DNA of 47,644 nt. It comes from DATFKA01 sp042095835 (GTDB taxonomy: Bacteria; Bacteroidota; Bacteroidia; Chitinophagales; Saprospiraceae). Of the stretch, positions 33,358 to 40,849 are shown one piece after another (position 1 is the stretch's first letter; every line of letters begins with the position of its first letter). The position numbers were made by a program, and so were the translations under genes. Location: the NCBI GenBank assembly GCA_042095835.1, contig JBELML010000033.1, positions 1 to 47,644 of the forward strand, written 5' to 3'. The notes under the pieces are model-generated. The model was not told where the DNA came from. It was given only the letters and a program-made list of their open reading frames with translations, and ran no database searches.

Positions 33358-34053
33358 ATGAAGATTCTAAACATAGAAAGCGCTACTGCTATCTGCTCGG
33401 TTGCAATTAGTGAATCGGGCGAGCTCAGGCATCAGGTACAAACCGAGGCCCCCTATCAGCATACCTCAAAGATTACGCTATTGATCGAAGCGTGCACCAA
33501 GGCCTCGGGTATCGCCTTAGAGGACTTGGATGCGATCGCGGTGAGTATGGGCCCAGGGTCTTATACGGCACTACGAGTGGGCTTGAGTACCGCCAAAGGG
33601 ATTTGTTTTGCTTTACAAAAACCAATGATTGGAGTATCGACTTTAAAGGCACTCGCTGAAGGCGTGAGAAAGACCTTGGTGCCCGCTGATGATTTGGTGA
33701 ATATTTTGATCTGTCCAATGATTGATGCACGACGTATGGAAGTATATACTAGTCTATATGATGTCGATTTGAGGGCACAAGGACCGGATGAAGCTAAAAT
33801 TATTGACGAAAACAGCTACCAGACCTTTTTTGAATTAGGAAAAAAAATTATATTTACAGGAGACGGTAGCGAAAAGTGCGAATCCGTCATTCATAATACT
33901 CATGCAGTTTTTCACAATGGCCTAGCATCAGCTTCGAATATGGTCCCCCTGGCCGAAGATGCTTTCACGAGAAATGATTTTCTGGATGTTGCTTACGCAG
34001 AGCCATTTTATCTTAAGCCGCCTAATATAACGACACCCAAGAAGTTGCTCTAA
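33358..34053 (+). CDS. tsaB: tRNA threonylcarbamoyladenosine biosynthesis protein TsaB
   Basis: A 231-residue protein of the TsaB/YeaZ family, which pairs with TsaD and TsaE to make N6-threonylcarbamoyladenosine at position 37 of ANN-decoding tRNAs. The ASKHA-fold signature is clear: ILNIESATAICSVAISESGE at the start, then LEDLDAIAVSMGPGSYTALR and VGLSTAKGICFALQKPMIGV. TsaB lacks a functional active site and acts as a scaffold. Length is typical. The gene is monocistronic. TATCTTCG at 33331-33338 is a weak -7 candidate. Confidence 0.95.
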   Translation: MKILNIESATAICSVAISESGELRHQVQTEAPYQHTSKITLLIEACTKASGIALEDLDAIAVSMGPGSYTALRVGLSTAKGICFALQKPMIGVSTLKALAEGVRKTLVPADDLVNILICPMIDARRMEVYTSLYDVDLRAQGPDEAKIIDENSYQTFFELGKKIIFTGDGSEKCESVIHNTHAVFHNGLASASNMVPLAEDAFTRNDFLDVAYAEPFYLKPPNITTPKKLL

Positions 34054-34256
34054 GTGGCTGAAATAGTCGCAAAAGTTATTTTTTAACGTTACTTCTTGGA
34101 GAATCCTTCGTCTAGAAAATAAATATGCTAATTTAAAATACAAGAATTATTTAATGCGTTATAATTGCATAGCGTACTGAAAATGAAAAAGGTAGCTCCC
34201 ATTTTTAAGCTATTAATTTCATGCTCTGAGGCTTAAACATACTATTTTATTATAAT

Positions 34257-34297
34257 TTGGTACAGATTTTGAATGAAGGTTGATGTACCAATTTTTT
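34257..34297 (+). promoter_or_regulatory. Inverted repeat with T-tract ahead of the first arsR-type gene
   Basis: TTGGTACA (34257-34264) and TGTACCAA (34284-34291) are exact reverse complements 19 bases apart, followed by TTTTTT, 18 bases before the ATG at 34316. It could be an ArsR-type operator or an attenuator hairpin. The rest of 34054-34256 is AT-rich with no gene. Confidence 0.45.
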
Positions 34298-34315
34298 ACT
34301 TGAAACAACTTTTTT

Positions 34316-34654
34316 ATGAGAAAACAGAAAGAAGGCAATGTCATCCTCAAGAAAGGGAGTGAAGACATACAGCTGGACTACGCTGAGTTGCGCAAGGCCG
34401 TTCTGGTCTTACGGGCAGTGAATCACAAGCTCAGGCAACGTATCATTGATCTACTAGAAGAGGGAGAGAGAATGACCGTAACTGATATTTATATCAAGTT
34501 GCGTCTAGAGCAGTCCGTTGCGTCTCAACACCTAGCTATTTTACGCCGTGCAGGTGTAGTGAGTACTACGCGTAATGGAAAGTATATCTATTACTCTTTA
34601 GACAATGATCGTTTGTCTCAGATCGCACGCCTTGTCGAGGAACTGGCTGGCTAA
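34316..34654 (+). CDS. ArsR/SmtB-fold winged-helix regulator, copy 1
   Basis: A 112-residue winged-helix protein: LRAVNHKLRQRIIDLLEEGE, then DIYIKLRLEQSVASQHLAIL as the helix-turn-helix and TRNGKYIYYSLDNDRL as the wing. It contains no cysteine, so the classical arsenic/cadmium site is absent and its signal is probably not a thiol-bound metal. It begins with about 25 extra lysine-rich residues. The next gene, 113 bases downstream, is a clear paralogue, with identity concentrated in the helix-turn-helix and wing. Confidence 0.9.
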   Translation: MRKQKEGNVILKKGSEDIQLDYAELRKAVLVLRAVNHKLRQRIIDLLEEGERMTVTDIYIKLRLEQSVASQHLAILRRAGVVSTTRNGKYIYYSLDNDRLSQIARLVEELAG

Positions 34655-34684
34655 GCCAATCGTAATTATTTTTTGAGAAAGCAG

Positions 34685-34727
34685 AGAATCAGTTCTATAT
34701 CGGAAGGGGAGGTTCCGATCTGATTCT
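34685..34727 (+). promoter_or_regulatory. Structured RNA between the two arsR-type genes
   Basis: An outer stem AGAATCAG/CTGATTCT (34685-34692 with 34720-34727) encloses an inner stem ATCGGAA/TTCCGAT (34699-34705 with 34713-34719). A one-sided TTCTAT bulge separates the stems. The loop is GGGGAGG, which could pair with CCCC at 34734-34737. No T-tract follows, so this is not a standard terminator. Confidence 0.6.
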
Positions 34728-34767
34728 AAGTGACCCCACATTTTATTACCATTTAAACATTTACCTA

Positions 34768-35091
34768 ATGAGAACTACTAAAGTTAACATTTTAAACGAG
34801 CAGCTCCAGGAGTCTTCGGAGCTTTTGAGAGCATTGACTCACCCACTACGCATGCAGATTTTGGAGTTCATTGATCAGAATGAGCAAATCAATGTCAACA
34901 AAATTTATAATACCCTCAATCTAGAGCAATCTATTACCTCACAGCACCTACGCATTCTTAGAAATGCAGGTATCGTGGAGACCAAAAGAGATGGGAAATT
35001 TATCTACTACAGTATCAACTACACTAAAGTAGGCGATACCGTCAAGTCTATTAATGCTTTCCTCGGAGAAGAAGAGGAAGCAGAGGCTTAA
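34768..35091 (+). CDS. ArsR/SmtB-fold winged-helix regulator, copy 2
   Basis: A 107-residue paralogue of the preceding gene: LLRALTHPLRMQILEFIDQ, KIYNTLNLEQSITSQHLRIL and TKRDGKFIYYSINYTKVG. Like its neighbour it has no cysteine. The C-terminus is acidic (GEEEEAEA). The two share the LNLEQS/LRLEQS recognition-helix region, so they may read similar DNA and could heterodimerise. It is followed by two hairpins, the second a strong terminator. Confidence 0.9.
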   Translation: MRTTKVNILNEQLQESSELLRALTHPLRMQILEFIDQNEQINVNKIYNTLNLEQSITSQHLRILRNAGIVETKRDGKFIYYSINYTKVGDTVKSINAFLGEEEEAEA

Positions 35092-35128
35092 CTAATATCC
35101 AATCAATTAGGCATAATTAGAAAAAATA

Positions 35129-35149
35129 GAGAGCTGTAAAGCAGCTCTC
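35129..35149 (+). terminator. First hairpin after the arsR pair
   Basis: GAGAGCTG and CAGCTCTC form a perfect 8-base stem around TAAAG, with an A-tract before it. A short T-poor stretch follows, so it probably assists the next terminator or works on the opposite strand. Confidence 0.5.
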
Positions 35150-35154
35150 CTACT

Positions 35155-35186
35155 AAAGCCAAGACCACAAACGTCTTGGCTTTTTT
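35155..35186 (+). terminator. Rho-independent terminator of the arsR pair
   Basis: AAAGCCAAGAC (35155-35165) and GTCTTGGCTTT (35173-35183) form a perfect 11-base stem with a 7-base loop, running into TTTTTT. Confidence 0.88.
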
Positions 35187-35205
35187 AATTTTCTAGCTAC
35201 CTTTG
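35177..35205 (+). promoter_or_regulatory. oxyR promoter embedded in the upstream terminator
   Basis: TTG at 35177-35179, inside the right arm of the terminator stem, is followed after 18 bases by TACCTTTG (35198-35205) and then CA. This matches the Bacteroidota promoter. Transcription would begin near 35212, about 40 bases before the oxyR ATG. Confidence 0.55.
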
Positions 35206-35250
35206 CAATCGATAGTGTCGAATTTTGCTTTAAATGTATTGATTATATCG

Positions 35251-36186
35251 ATGACAAAGAGCCAGATTAATTATATCCTTGCAGTAGCCAAATTGCGCAA
35301 TTTTGGTAAAGCCGCGGAAAGCTGCTTTGTCACGCAATCGACGCTAAGCGCAATGATTGGAAAATATGAAGCCCAGATTGGGATTAAAATTTTCAACCGC
35401 AAAACCAAACCCATTTCCATTACATCCGAAGGGGAGCAAATTCTACAACAGTTAAAAGCAATTGATCGGGAGTTCAATAATTTGACGGAGCGCATACATC
35501 AGATCAAAGGTTTACAATCTGGTCAGCTTTCTATTGCTGCCATACCTACTGTGGCGCCCTACATTTTTCCTCATATTCTTATCAAACTAGCTGATCTGTA
35601 TCCAGAGGTTCGCTTTACCATCCAGGAGATGACTACCCACCGGATCATCGAGCGGATTCAGTCTGGTGATCTGGATATTGGCATCGTATCTACACCACTA
35701 GACATCAAGGACCTCCAGGAATACCCTTTGTACAAGGAGTCTTTTGTCATCTACGACAAGCGAGTACAAGGGCATAATAAATCAAAGATTAAGATATCTG
35801 AAATAGAATACGATCGACTTTGGCTATTGGAAGAAGGGCACTGTTTTCGAAATCAAGTAGAGAAGATTTGCGCCTTTCGGCAAAAGAAGGAAGTCCAAAA
35901 TAATATCACTTACCGATCAGGTACCATAGAGTCTTTAAAAAAGTTTGTGAGTGAAAACCAAGGACTGACGCTGCTACCATTTTTGTCTACTCACGACCTT
36001 TCTCCGGAGGAAATGAATTGTATACAGTATTTCCACGATCCGATACCGGCACGCGAGATTGGCCTGATCACCCACAAGAATTTTGTCAAGAAAACGCTAC
36101 TCAGAGGATTAGAAAGACTCATTCATGAGCATTTGCAGCCTTTATTGGAGGAGGAGTTTGATGCTCAGGTGATTAATCCGTTTTAG
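35251..36186 (+). CDS. oxyR: OxyR, hydrogen-peroxide-sensing LysR-family activator
   Basis: A 311-residue LysR-type regulator from the ATG at 35251 (the frame extends 16 codons upstream into the promoter, so that start is rejected). The N-terminal helix-turn-helix is INYILAVAKLRNFGKAAESC, then VTQSTLSAMIGKYEAQIG. In the sensor domain, LLEEGHCFRNQVEKICAF has C198 and C207, nine residues apart as in E. coli OxyR C199 and C208. Peroxide would form a disulfide there and switch on catalase or peroxiredoxin genes. No such target is in the window. Confidence 0.92.
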   Translation: MTKSQINYILAVAKLRNFGKAAESCFVTQSTLSAMIGKYEAQIGIKIFNRKTKPISITSEGEQILQQLKAIDREFNNLTERIHQIKGLQSGQLSIAAIPTVAPYIFPHILIKLADLYPEVRFTIQEMTTHRIIERIQSGDLDIGIVSTPLDIKDLQEYPLYKESFVIYDKRVQGHNKSKIKISEIEYDRLWLLEEGHCFRNQVEKICAFRQKKEVQNNITYRSGTIESLKKFVSENQGLTLLPFLSTHDLSPEEMNCIQYFHDPIPAREIGLITHKNFVKKTLLRGLERLIHEHLQPLLEEEFDAQVINPF

Positions 36187-36204
36187 GTGACGTATGTGCT
36201 TTAG

Positions 36205-36337
36205 CATTTTGCTACTTCTACTTTATTTCATGCATGCATAGCGTACCTAAGGCACGCCGACATCCAATTAGTTCATGATTTTCCCCAAATTGCGTCCCTA
36301 CAGGACGCTTTCTTGTATTTAATTTTTGATAAGCATT
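36205..36337. repeat. Direct repeat with REP-like palindrome, left copy
   Basis: Runs from CATTTTGC to GATAAGCATT and matches 36728-36840 closely, apart from an insert near 36231-36253. It contains the hairpin GCGTCC-CTACA-GGACGC at 36292-36308. Confidence 0.8.
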
Positions 36338-36419
36338 CAATGGCATCTAATAATCCATCTCGAACTTTAGCAGCAGTCAACTCAGATTCATTTTCTTTAA
36401 GCCAATGGTAGATTTTCAC
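36273..36419 (-). CDS. Doubtful short open frame, possible gene relic
   Basis: A 48-codon frame from a GTG at 36419 to a stop at 36273. Its first half (IYHWLKENESELTAAKVRDG, then LLDAIECLSKIK) looks like genuine amphipathic helix. The second half is made from the repeat with the GCGTCC palindrome. It may be the 3' part of a small gene rewritten by repeat insertion. I do not recognise a family. Confidence 0.2.
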   Translation of the reverse strand: MKIYHWLKENESELTAAKVRDGLLDAIECLSKIKYKKASCRDAIWGKS

Positions 36420-36540
36420 GTATAGCAAGCTTGGCTTGCTTGCTTACGGAAACTGTATATTTTTAGGGCAAACGCCTTAAAATAAAATCTTAAAAAGAAA
36501 TGCTTATTACTCGAAATTAAGAGTGAAAAAGGTGATAAGC

Positions 36541-36716
36541 GAAGTGCGGGATGCCGCCTAGGCACTGTTCGAGTGGAACGAGTTTGGCTAGGCAAGATTT
36601 TTTTGCTTCGTTTTTGTATCGAATGACAAAAATGAAGATGCTAGAGCGGTTTTGAATTGGAGCTTTAGTAGGAATTATAAAAAATTGCAGGGTAGTTTTT
36701 TGGCGCGTTTGCCCTA
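36541..36716. repeat. Dispersed intergenic repeat, copy 2
   Basis: Bases 36633-36716 match 1-85 at about nine positions in ten. The element probably begins earlier, near GCACTGTTCGAGTGGAACG (36562 on), which the first copy cannot show because the window begins inside it. Confidence 0.7.
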
Positions 36717-36727
36717 TTATATTTTAC

Positions 36728-36840
36728 CATTTTGCCGCTTCTATTTTATTTCATGCACGCCGACACCCCATTAGTTCATGATGTCCCCCAAATTGCGTCC
36801 CTACAGGACGCTTTTTTATATTTAATTCTTGATAAGCATT
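36728..36840. repeat. Direct repeat with REP-like palindrome, right copy
   Basis: Second copy of the 36205-36337 repeat, in the same orientation, with the identical palindrome GCGTCC-CTACA-GGACGC at 36795-36811 and the same end, GATAAGCATT. Confidence 0.8.
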
Positions 36841-36849
36841 ATTAACTAA

Positions 36850-36886
36850 GAATGGATGTAGATCACTAATAGTTCTACATCCATTC
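36850..36886. terminator. 13-base-stem hairpin at the right edge of the repeat island
   Basis: GAATGGATGTAGA (36850-36862) and TCTACATCCATTC (36874-36886) pair perfectly around an 11-base loop. No T-tract follows on either strand, so a terminator role is uncertain; it may be another palindromic repeat. Confidence 0.35.
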
Positions 36887-37222
36887 CAGCAATTCTCATT
36901 TTAGAAATTAAATTTGGGTTGTCTTTTTAAAATTTTAGGCACTGAAAATTAGGTACTTAGGGAATCAACCTGATTGAGGCGAAGTATTACCGCCAAATTT
37001 ATTGCAAATATTAAAGCTTGAATAGCAACATAGAAGAATTGCTGGCTCAGTAGTTCCGTTTTTATTCCCTAGCTAAAGCTAATCAGCCCGATTCTAGCAA
37101 CTTCCTAATAAATACAAAAATAAGCCATTGTTTTCGGGAGCAGCATACTTTTTCTTATTTTGTGGGCAATGTTGATAGACAAACTATAAAGCAACTAAAA
37201 GTACAGTCCAAATCATAAGAAC

Positions 37223-37858
37223 ATGTACAAACCCTTAATCGCCATAATGTGCCTAAGCCTGGTATTCCTATGGCGAGCGCAAGCCCAACAAGTAATCAGT
37301 AATGGAGGTGGCTCTTTCCAGAATGGAGGTGCGACGATGACCTTTACAATCGGAGAGACCGTGATTGCCACCTTTTCCCAATCCAATGGTATCATGTCGC
37401 AAGGCTTCAATCAGGCCCAAATGGCCCCCGAGTTGCAAGTGCAAGCTGAGGTCGGTACGCTTATTTCCGGAGCTGAATTGCTATTTGAATTGGTGGAGCC
37501 AGGGGAGAGCAGCACCTTAATATTGACCCTACGCAACCTAGGCAACGGACCACTCTCCATCAATGGCTTAAATTTTATGGGTGATCCTGTTTTTTCCATT
37601 GAGGGTAATCCTAGCTTACCGATTGTCTTAGCGGCGGCGGCAGAGCAGGTACTGATAGTAAGTTTTAATCCGGTAGATGCCAATGATTATACCGGCCTAC
37701 TGCGTATCGAAAGTACGGACCCCAATGTGAATCCCTTTACGATTAATCTTCGGGGAAATGCCCTGATTGTGGATTTACCGGTGATGTCCTGGCCAGCTAC
37801 GTTGCTGATATCGCTGGTCCTGCTGGGATTATCGATCCTTAGTATCCGGGTATTATAA
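37223..37858 (+). CDS. Secreted ASH/choice-of-anchor-D protein with IPTL-CTERM-like tail
   Basis: A 211-residue protein with a signal peptide (to WRAQAQ). Residues 21-70 (VISNGGGSFQNGGATMTFTI) match the short N-terminal module often found on Bacteroidota T9SS proteins. Residues 72-180 form one Ig-like ASH/choice-of-anchor-D domain (STLILTLRNLGNGPLSING, VSFNPVDANDYTGLLRIEST). The end, DLPVMSWPATLLISLVLLGL then SILSIRVL, looks like an IPTL-CTERM-type anchor: a short P-x-x-S-W motif, one transmembrane helix and a nearly absent basic tail. No T9SS domain is present. The collagen-like gene follows after 37 bases, so the two are probably one operon. Confidence 0.7.
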   Translation: MYKPLIAIMCLSLVFLWRAQAQQVISNGGGSFQNGGATMTFTIGETVIATFSQSNGIMSQGFNQAQMAPELQVQAEVGTLISGAELLFELVEPGESSTLILTLRNLGNGPLSINGLNFMGDPVFSIEGNPSLPIVLAAAAEQVLIVSFNPVDANDYTGLLRIESTDPNVNPFTINLRGNALIVDLPVMSWPATLLISLVLLGLSILSIRVL

Positions 37859-37895
37859 ATTCATTTCCAAGCAAAAATCACAAATCAAAATAATC

Positions 37896-39762
37896 ATGAA
37901 AAGGAGTATACTCTTATTAAACGCTCTGTTTTTGGGGCTCAGTGTCAGCCTGCAAGCCCAGGCCCCGCAAGCGGTCCAATACCAGACTATTATCCGCAAT
38001 GCTGTGGGCGAGGTGGTGATGGATCAGGTGGTAGGTATCCAACTGACGATCAAACGAGGGCCACTAGATCCTGGGCCCGGTACTGATGTATATGTGGAGA
38101 CGCATACTGCCACGACCAATAGCTTTGGCTTAGTGAACCTGCAAATCGGTATGGGTAACTCTAGTTCAGGTACCTTAAAGGATAATGTTGACTGGAGCAT
38201 GGGCCCTTATTACCTGGAGGTCGGACTGGATCTCACAGGTGGCAGCAGCTATACCATCATGGGTACGACGCAGTTGCTGAGTGTGCCCTATGCTTTGTAT
38301 GCGGAGACGGCTAATGTTCCTGGTCTTCCGGGACCAAAGGGTGATCCAGGTGATACAGGACCACAAGGTATACAGGGCGATAAGGGTGATCCAGGTGATA
38401 CAGGACCACAAGGTATACAGGGCGATAAGGGTGATCCAGGTGATACAGGACCACAAGGTATACAGGGTGATAAGGGTGNNNNNNNNNNNNNNNNNNNNNN
38501 NNNNNNNNNNNNNNNNNNNNNNNNNNNNNNNNNNNNNNNNNNNNNNNNNNNNNNNNNNNNNNNNNNNNNNNNNNNNNNAAGGTATACAGGGTGATAAGGG
38601 TGATCCAGGTGATACAGGACCACAAGGTATACAAGGTGATAAGGGTGATCCAGGTGATACAGGACCACAAGGTATACAGGGTGATAAGGGTGATCCAGGT
38701 GATACAGGACCACAAGGTATACAGGGCGATAAGGGTGATCCAGGTGATACAGGACTACAAGGTATACAGGGCGATAAGGGTGATCCAGGTGATACAGGAC
38801 TACAAGGTATACAAGGCGATAAGGGTGACCCAGGTGATACAGGACCACAAGGTATACAAGGTATACAAGGTGATAAGGGTGATACAGGGCCACAAGGTAT
38901 ACAGGGTGATAAGGGGGACCCAGGCTCAAATGGGAATACTGTTCTGAATGGGACCGCTAATCCTACTTCCGGAGAAGGAGTTGATGGAGATTTTTATCTT
39001 AATACGACTACGAATGAAATATTTGGTCCTAAGGCCAGCGGTAACTGGCCAAGCCCGGGAACAAGTCTGATTGGACCAGAAGGGGCCCAGGGCCCACAAG
39101 GCACCTTCCCTGATGGCACTCAAGCCGGCGAAATGAACTACTGGGATGGCTCGAGTTGGGTAGCGGTAGCTCCGGGTAGCTCCGGACAAACCCTTACTTT
39201 TTGTGAGGGGGTACCGGCTTGGGGACCTTGTCTTGAGGTAGGAGCTTTTCGTAAAGGTGGGGTAATATTTTACATTTTCCAAAGCGGAGACCCCGGTTAT
39301 GTGGATGGCGAAATACATGGATTAGTATGTGCAGTAGAAGATCAAGATGGTGGAAGTGGAATCGTAACGTGGAATGGAAGTTATACAATCACGGGAGCAA
39401 CGGGCACTGCCATTGGAACAGGTCAGGCGAATACCAATACAATTATTTCATCACAAGGCATAGGTAGTTATGCTGCATCTGTTTGCAATGATTATTCTGT
39501 TACTGTAAATGGAATAATATATAATGACTGGTTTTTACCTTCAAAAGATGAGCTGAATTTAATGTATCAAAACAGGGGAAATATAAATACTACTGCAGTG
39601 TCTAATGGCGGCAGTGCGTTGTTTGTGGCTTTTGATTCTTTCTACTGGAGTTCTTCGGAGTTCGGTGAACTCGATACGTGGTTACAGAACTTCAACTCTG
39701 GTATCCAGTTCGGCAGCCTTAAGAACAACGTCTATCGTGTTCGAGCTATTCGGACTTTTTAA
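37896..39762 (+). CDS. Collagen-like surface protein with Lcl-type C-terminal domain, interrupted by assembly gap
   Basis: A signal peptide (LLLNALFLGLSVSLQAQ) is followed by a beta-rich head domain (QAVQYQTIIRNAVGEVVMDQ, ending LLSVPYALYAETAN). From 38322 come Gly-X-Y collagen triplets in a 15-residue unit, GIQGDKGDPGDTGPQ. After the repeats a linker leads to a C-terminal domain, VGAFRKGGVIFYIFQ to YRVRAIRTF, with DWFLPSKDELNLMYQ and FYWSSSE. This is the DUF1566/Lcl_C pattern known from the Legionella collagen-like adhesin. The frame differs on the two sides of the 100-N gap, as expected from a wrong gap size. It probably forms a trimeric surface stalk with an adhesive or structural role. 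Confidence 0.85.
38322..38895 (+). repeat. 45-base tandem repeat encoding collagen triplets
   Basis: The unit encodes GIQGDKGDPGDTGPQ. Three full units and a partial one precede the gap (from 38322) and six full units follow from 38581; two of these have GLQ in place of GPQ. A seventh, rearranged unit at 38851-38895 reads GIQGIQGDKGDTGPQ. DNA identity between units is very high, with changes mostly at third positions. Confidence 0.95.
38479..38578. other. Assembly gap (100 N) within the collagen repeat
   Basis: Exactly 100 N. Matching repeat phase on both sides requires a true length of 21 plus a multiple of 45 bases, which also restores the reading frame. Confidence 0.9.
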
Positions 39763-39777
39763 CCAATTTAAGTTTTT

Positions 39778-39805
39778 AAATAGGTCTCCGCTAAAGCACC
39801 TATTT
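39778..39805. terminator. Hairpin between the collagen-like gene and the transposase relic
   Basis: AAATAGGT (39778-39785) and ACCTATTT (39798-39805) form an 8-base stem with a 12-base loop, 15 bases past the stop at 39762. There is no T-tract beyond the stem on the plus strand. Confidence 0.4.
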
Positions 39806-40316
39806 CATCCCAGGTTTAACTAGGGCGGCACTTAGCATACAATGATAATTAGACTGGCTACCATCTCGGTGATTAGGTTGAAGACAATGCGAACAAGCAA
39901 TCTTTTTTGACTTAAAATGTTCCACTTCATCAATACTAAAAATCAAGTGATCTTCCCAAGTTCGAAAAGCATCTAAAACTTTATGATCTGATGCCCATTG
40001 ATATAAATCATGAAAGCCTTTTCTTAATTCTTGGCTATCTATTTGGTCCAGTATTTTTCGTAAACCATTGTCAGATGGAATAGAGTTAATCTTATAAAAT
40101 AGCTCGTAAATTATGAGCCTCTGCCTTGGTATATTGACGAAAGGCAAACAAAGAAGGGCTTTTCAAACTATAAAGAGCAAAACCGCTTTTAAGAGCCTCA
40201 CTTTGATCATAAACATTATTGTGTCTCCTTTTATCTCCAATGGCATTAAAGCGTTCAACTAATACTTGACCATAAAGCTCATCAAAGCTTCAGGCGTCAA
40301 TTTTTATTTTAGGCAC
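39800..40316 (-). pseudogene. Decayed transposase (ISNCY-like), truncated and frameshifted
   Basis: Three damaged pieces together read as the N-terminal half of an ISNCY-type DDE transposase. Starting from a possible GTG at 40316 the frame meets a stop at 40290-40292, then continues ERFNAIGDKRRHNNVYDQSE and LKSGFALYSLKSPSLFAFRQ to a stop at 40092. A +/-1 shift leads to the second piece: INSIPSDNGLRKILDQID, LIFSIDEVEHFKSKKIACSH and CLQPNHRDGSQSNYHCMLSA, ending abruptly at PGMK. Intact relatives continue well past this point, so the catalytic C-terminal half is lost. No terminal inverted repeats or target duplication were found. Confidence 0.75.
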
Positions 40317-40393
40317 AAGGTACTATTTTAACCTTTTTACCTTATTTTTGGCTACAGTGAGACCCTATGTTGATAAGATATCCAAAAGCTGAA

Positions 40394-40840
40394 TTAACAA
40401 TCCAAAGGAATTTTATTAATTCTTCTTTCATGGCGGCCACCATCAAAATCGGTGCTCAGAAATACACGTACCGACTCCAAGGCCGTTTCCTCCGATACAA
40501 ATCGTACGGGTAGCGAGAGAATATTGGCATTATTATGCGCTCTGGCCAATTGAGCAAGCGGCACATCCCAGCAAAGCGCGCAACGGATGGTCTGATGCTT
40601 ATTTGCAGTCATAGAGGCACCATTGCCACTCCCGCAAAGAATGATCCCAAAATCAGCTTCGCCATTCTCCACTTTCTCTGCAACCGGATGGATAAAGTCT
40701 GGATAATCAACCGACTCCAGCGAGTTCGTTCCGTAGTCAAATACGTGAATGTCACGCTCTTCGAGCATAGCTTTGATGGCATCCTTGTAAGGAAAGCCAG
40801 CGTGATCACAACCGATGGCTATATTTCTTATCTTATCCAT
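40394..40840 (-). CDS. rpiB: Ribose-5-phosphate isomerase B
   Basis: A 148-residue sugar-phosphate isomerase of the RpiB/LacAB family, interconverting ribose 5-phosphate and ribulose 5-phosphate. It shows IAIGCDHAGFPYKD (residues 8-20), the active-site loop ILCGSGNGASMTANK with C69 as the likely catalytic base, and LARAHNNANILSLPVR with H102. Length is normal. It lies 9 bases downstream of the DUF2723 gene on the same strand and is probably co-transcribed with it. The 77 bases between it and the transposase relic hold no clear terminator. Confidence 0.95.
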   Translation of the reverse strand: MDKIRNIAIGCDHAGFPYKDAIKAMLEERDIHVFDYGTNSLESVDYPDFIHPVAEKVENGEADFGIILCGSGNGASMTANKHQTIRCALCWDVPLAQLARAHNNANILSLPVRFVSEETALESVRVFLSTDFDGGRHERRINKIPLDC

Positions 40841-40849
40841 AGGAGTTAA

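Larger units (their letters stand above)
36187..37222. other. Gene-poor repeat and palindrome island
   Basis: About 1 kb without a convincing gene. It contains two copies of a 110-130 base direct repeat, a second copy of the element that opens the window, and hairpins at 36424-36440 (AGCAAGC/GCTTGCT), 36461-36482 and 36850-36886. From 36890 to 37222 nothing further stands out. Confidence 0.75.

Noticed and set aside
36633..36840. An 80-codon open frame through the repeats
   Set aside because: It lacks a convincing start and ribosome-binding site and is built wholly of dispersed repeats, so it is not called a gene.
38322..38895. Regular 45-base direct repeats resembling a CRISPR array
   Set aside because: There are no unique spacers; the repeats are contiguous and encode in-frame Gly-X-Y triplets.
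38288..38929. Long open frames antisense to the collagen repeat
   Set aside because: They arise from the repeat composition and have no family similarity; the plus-strand frame has a signal peptide and recognisable domains.
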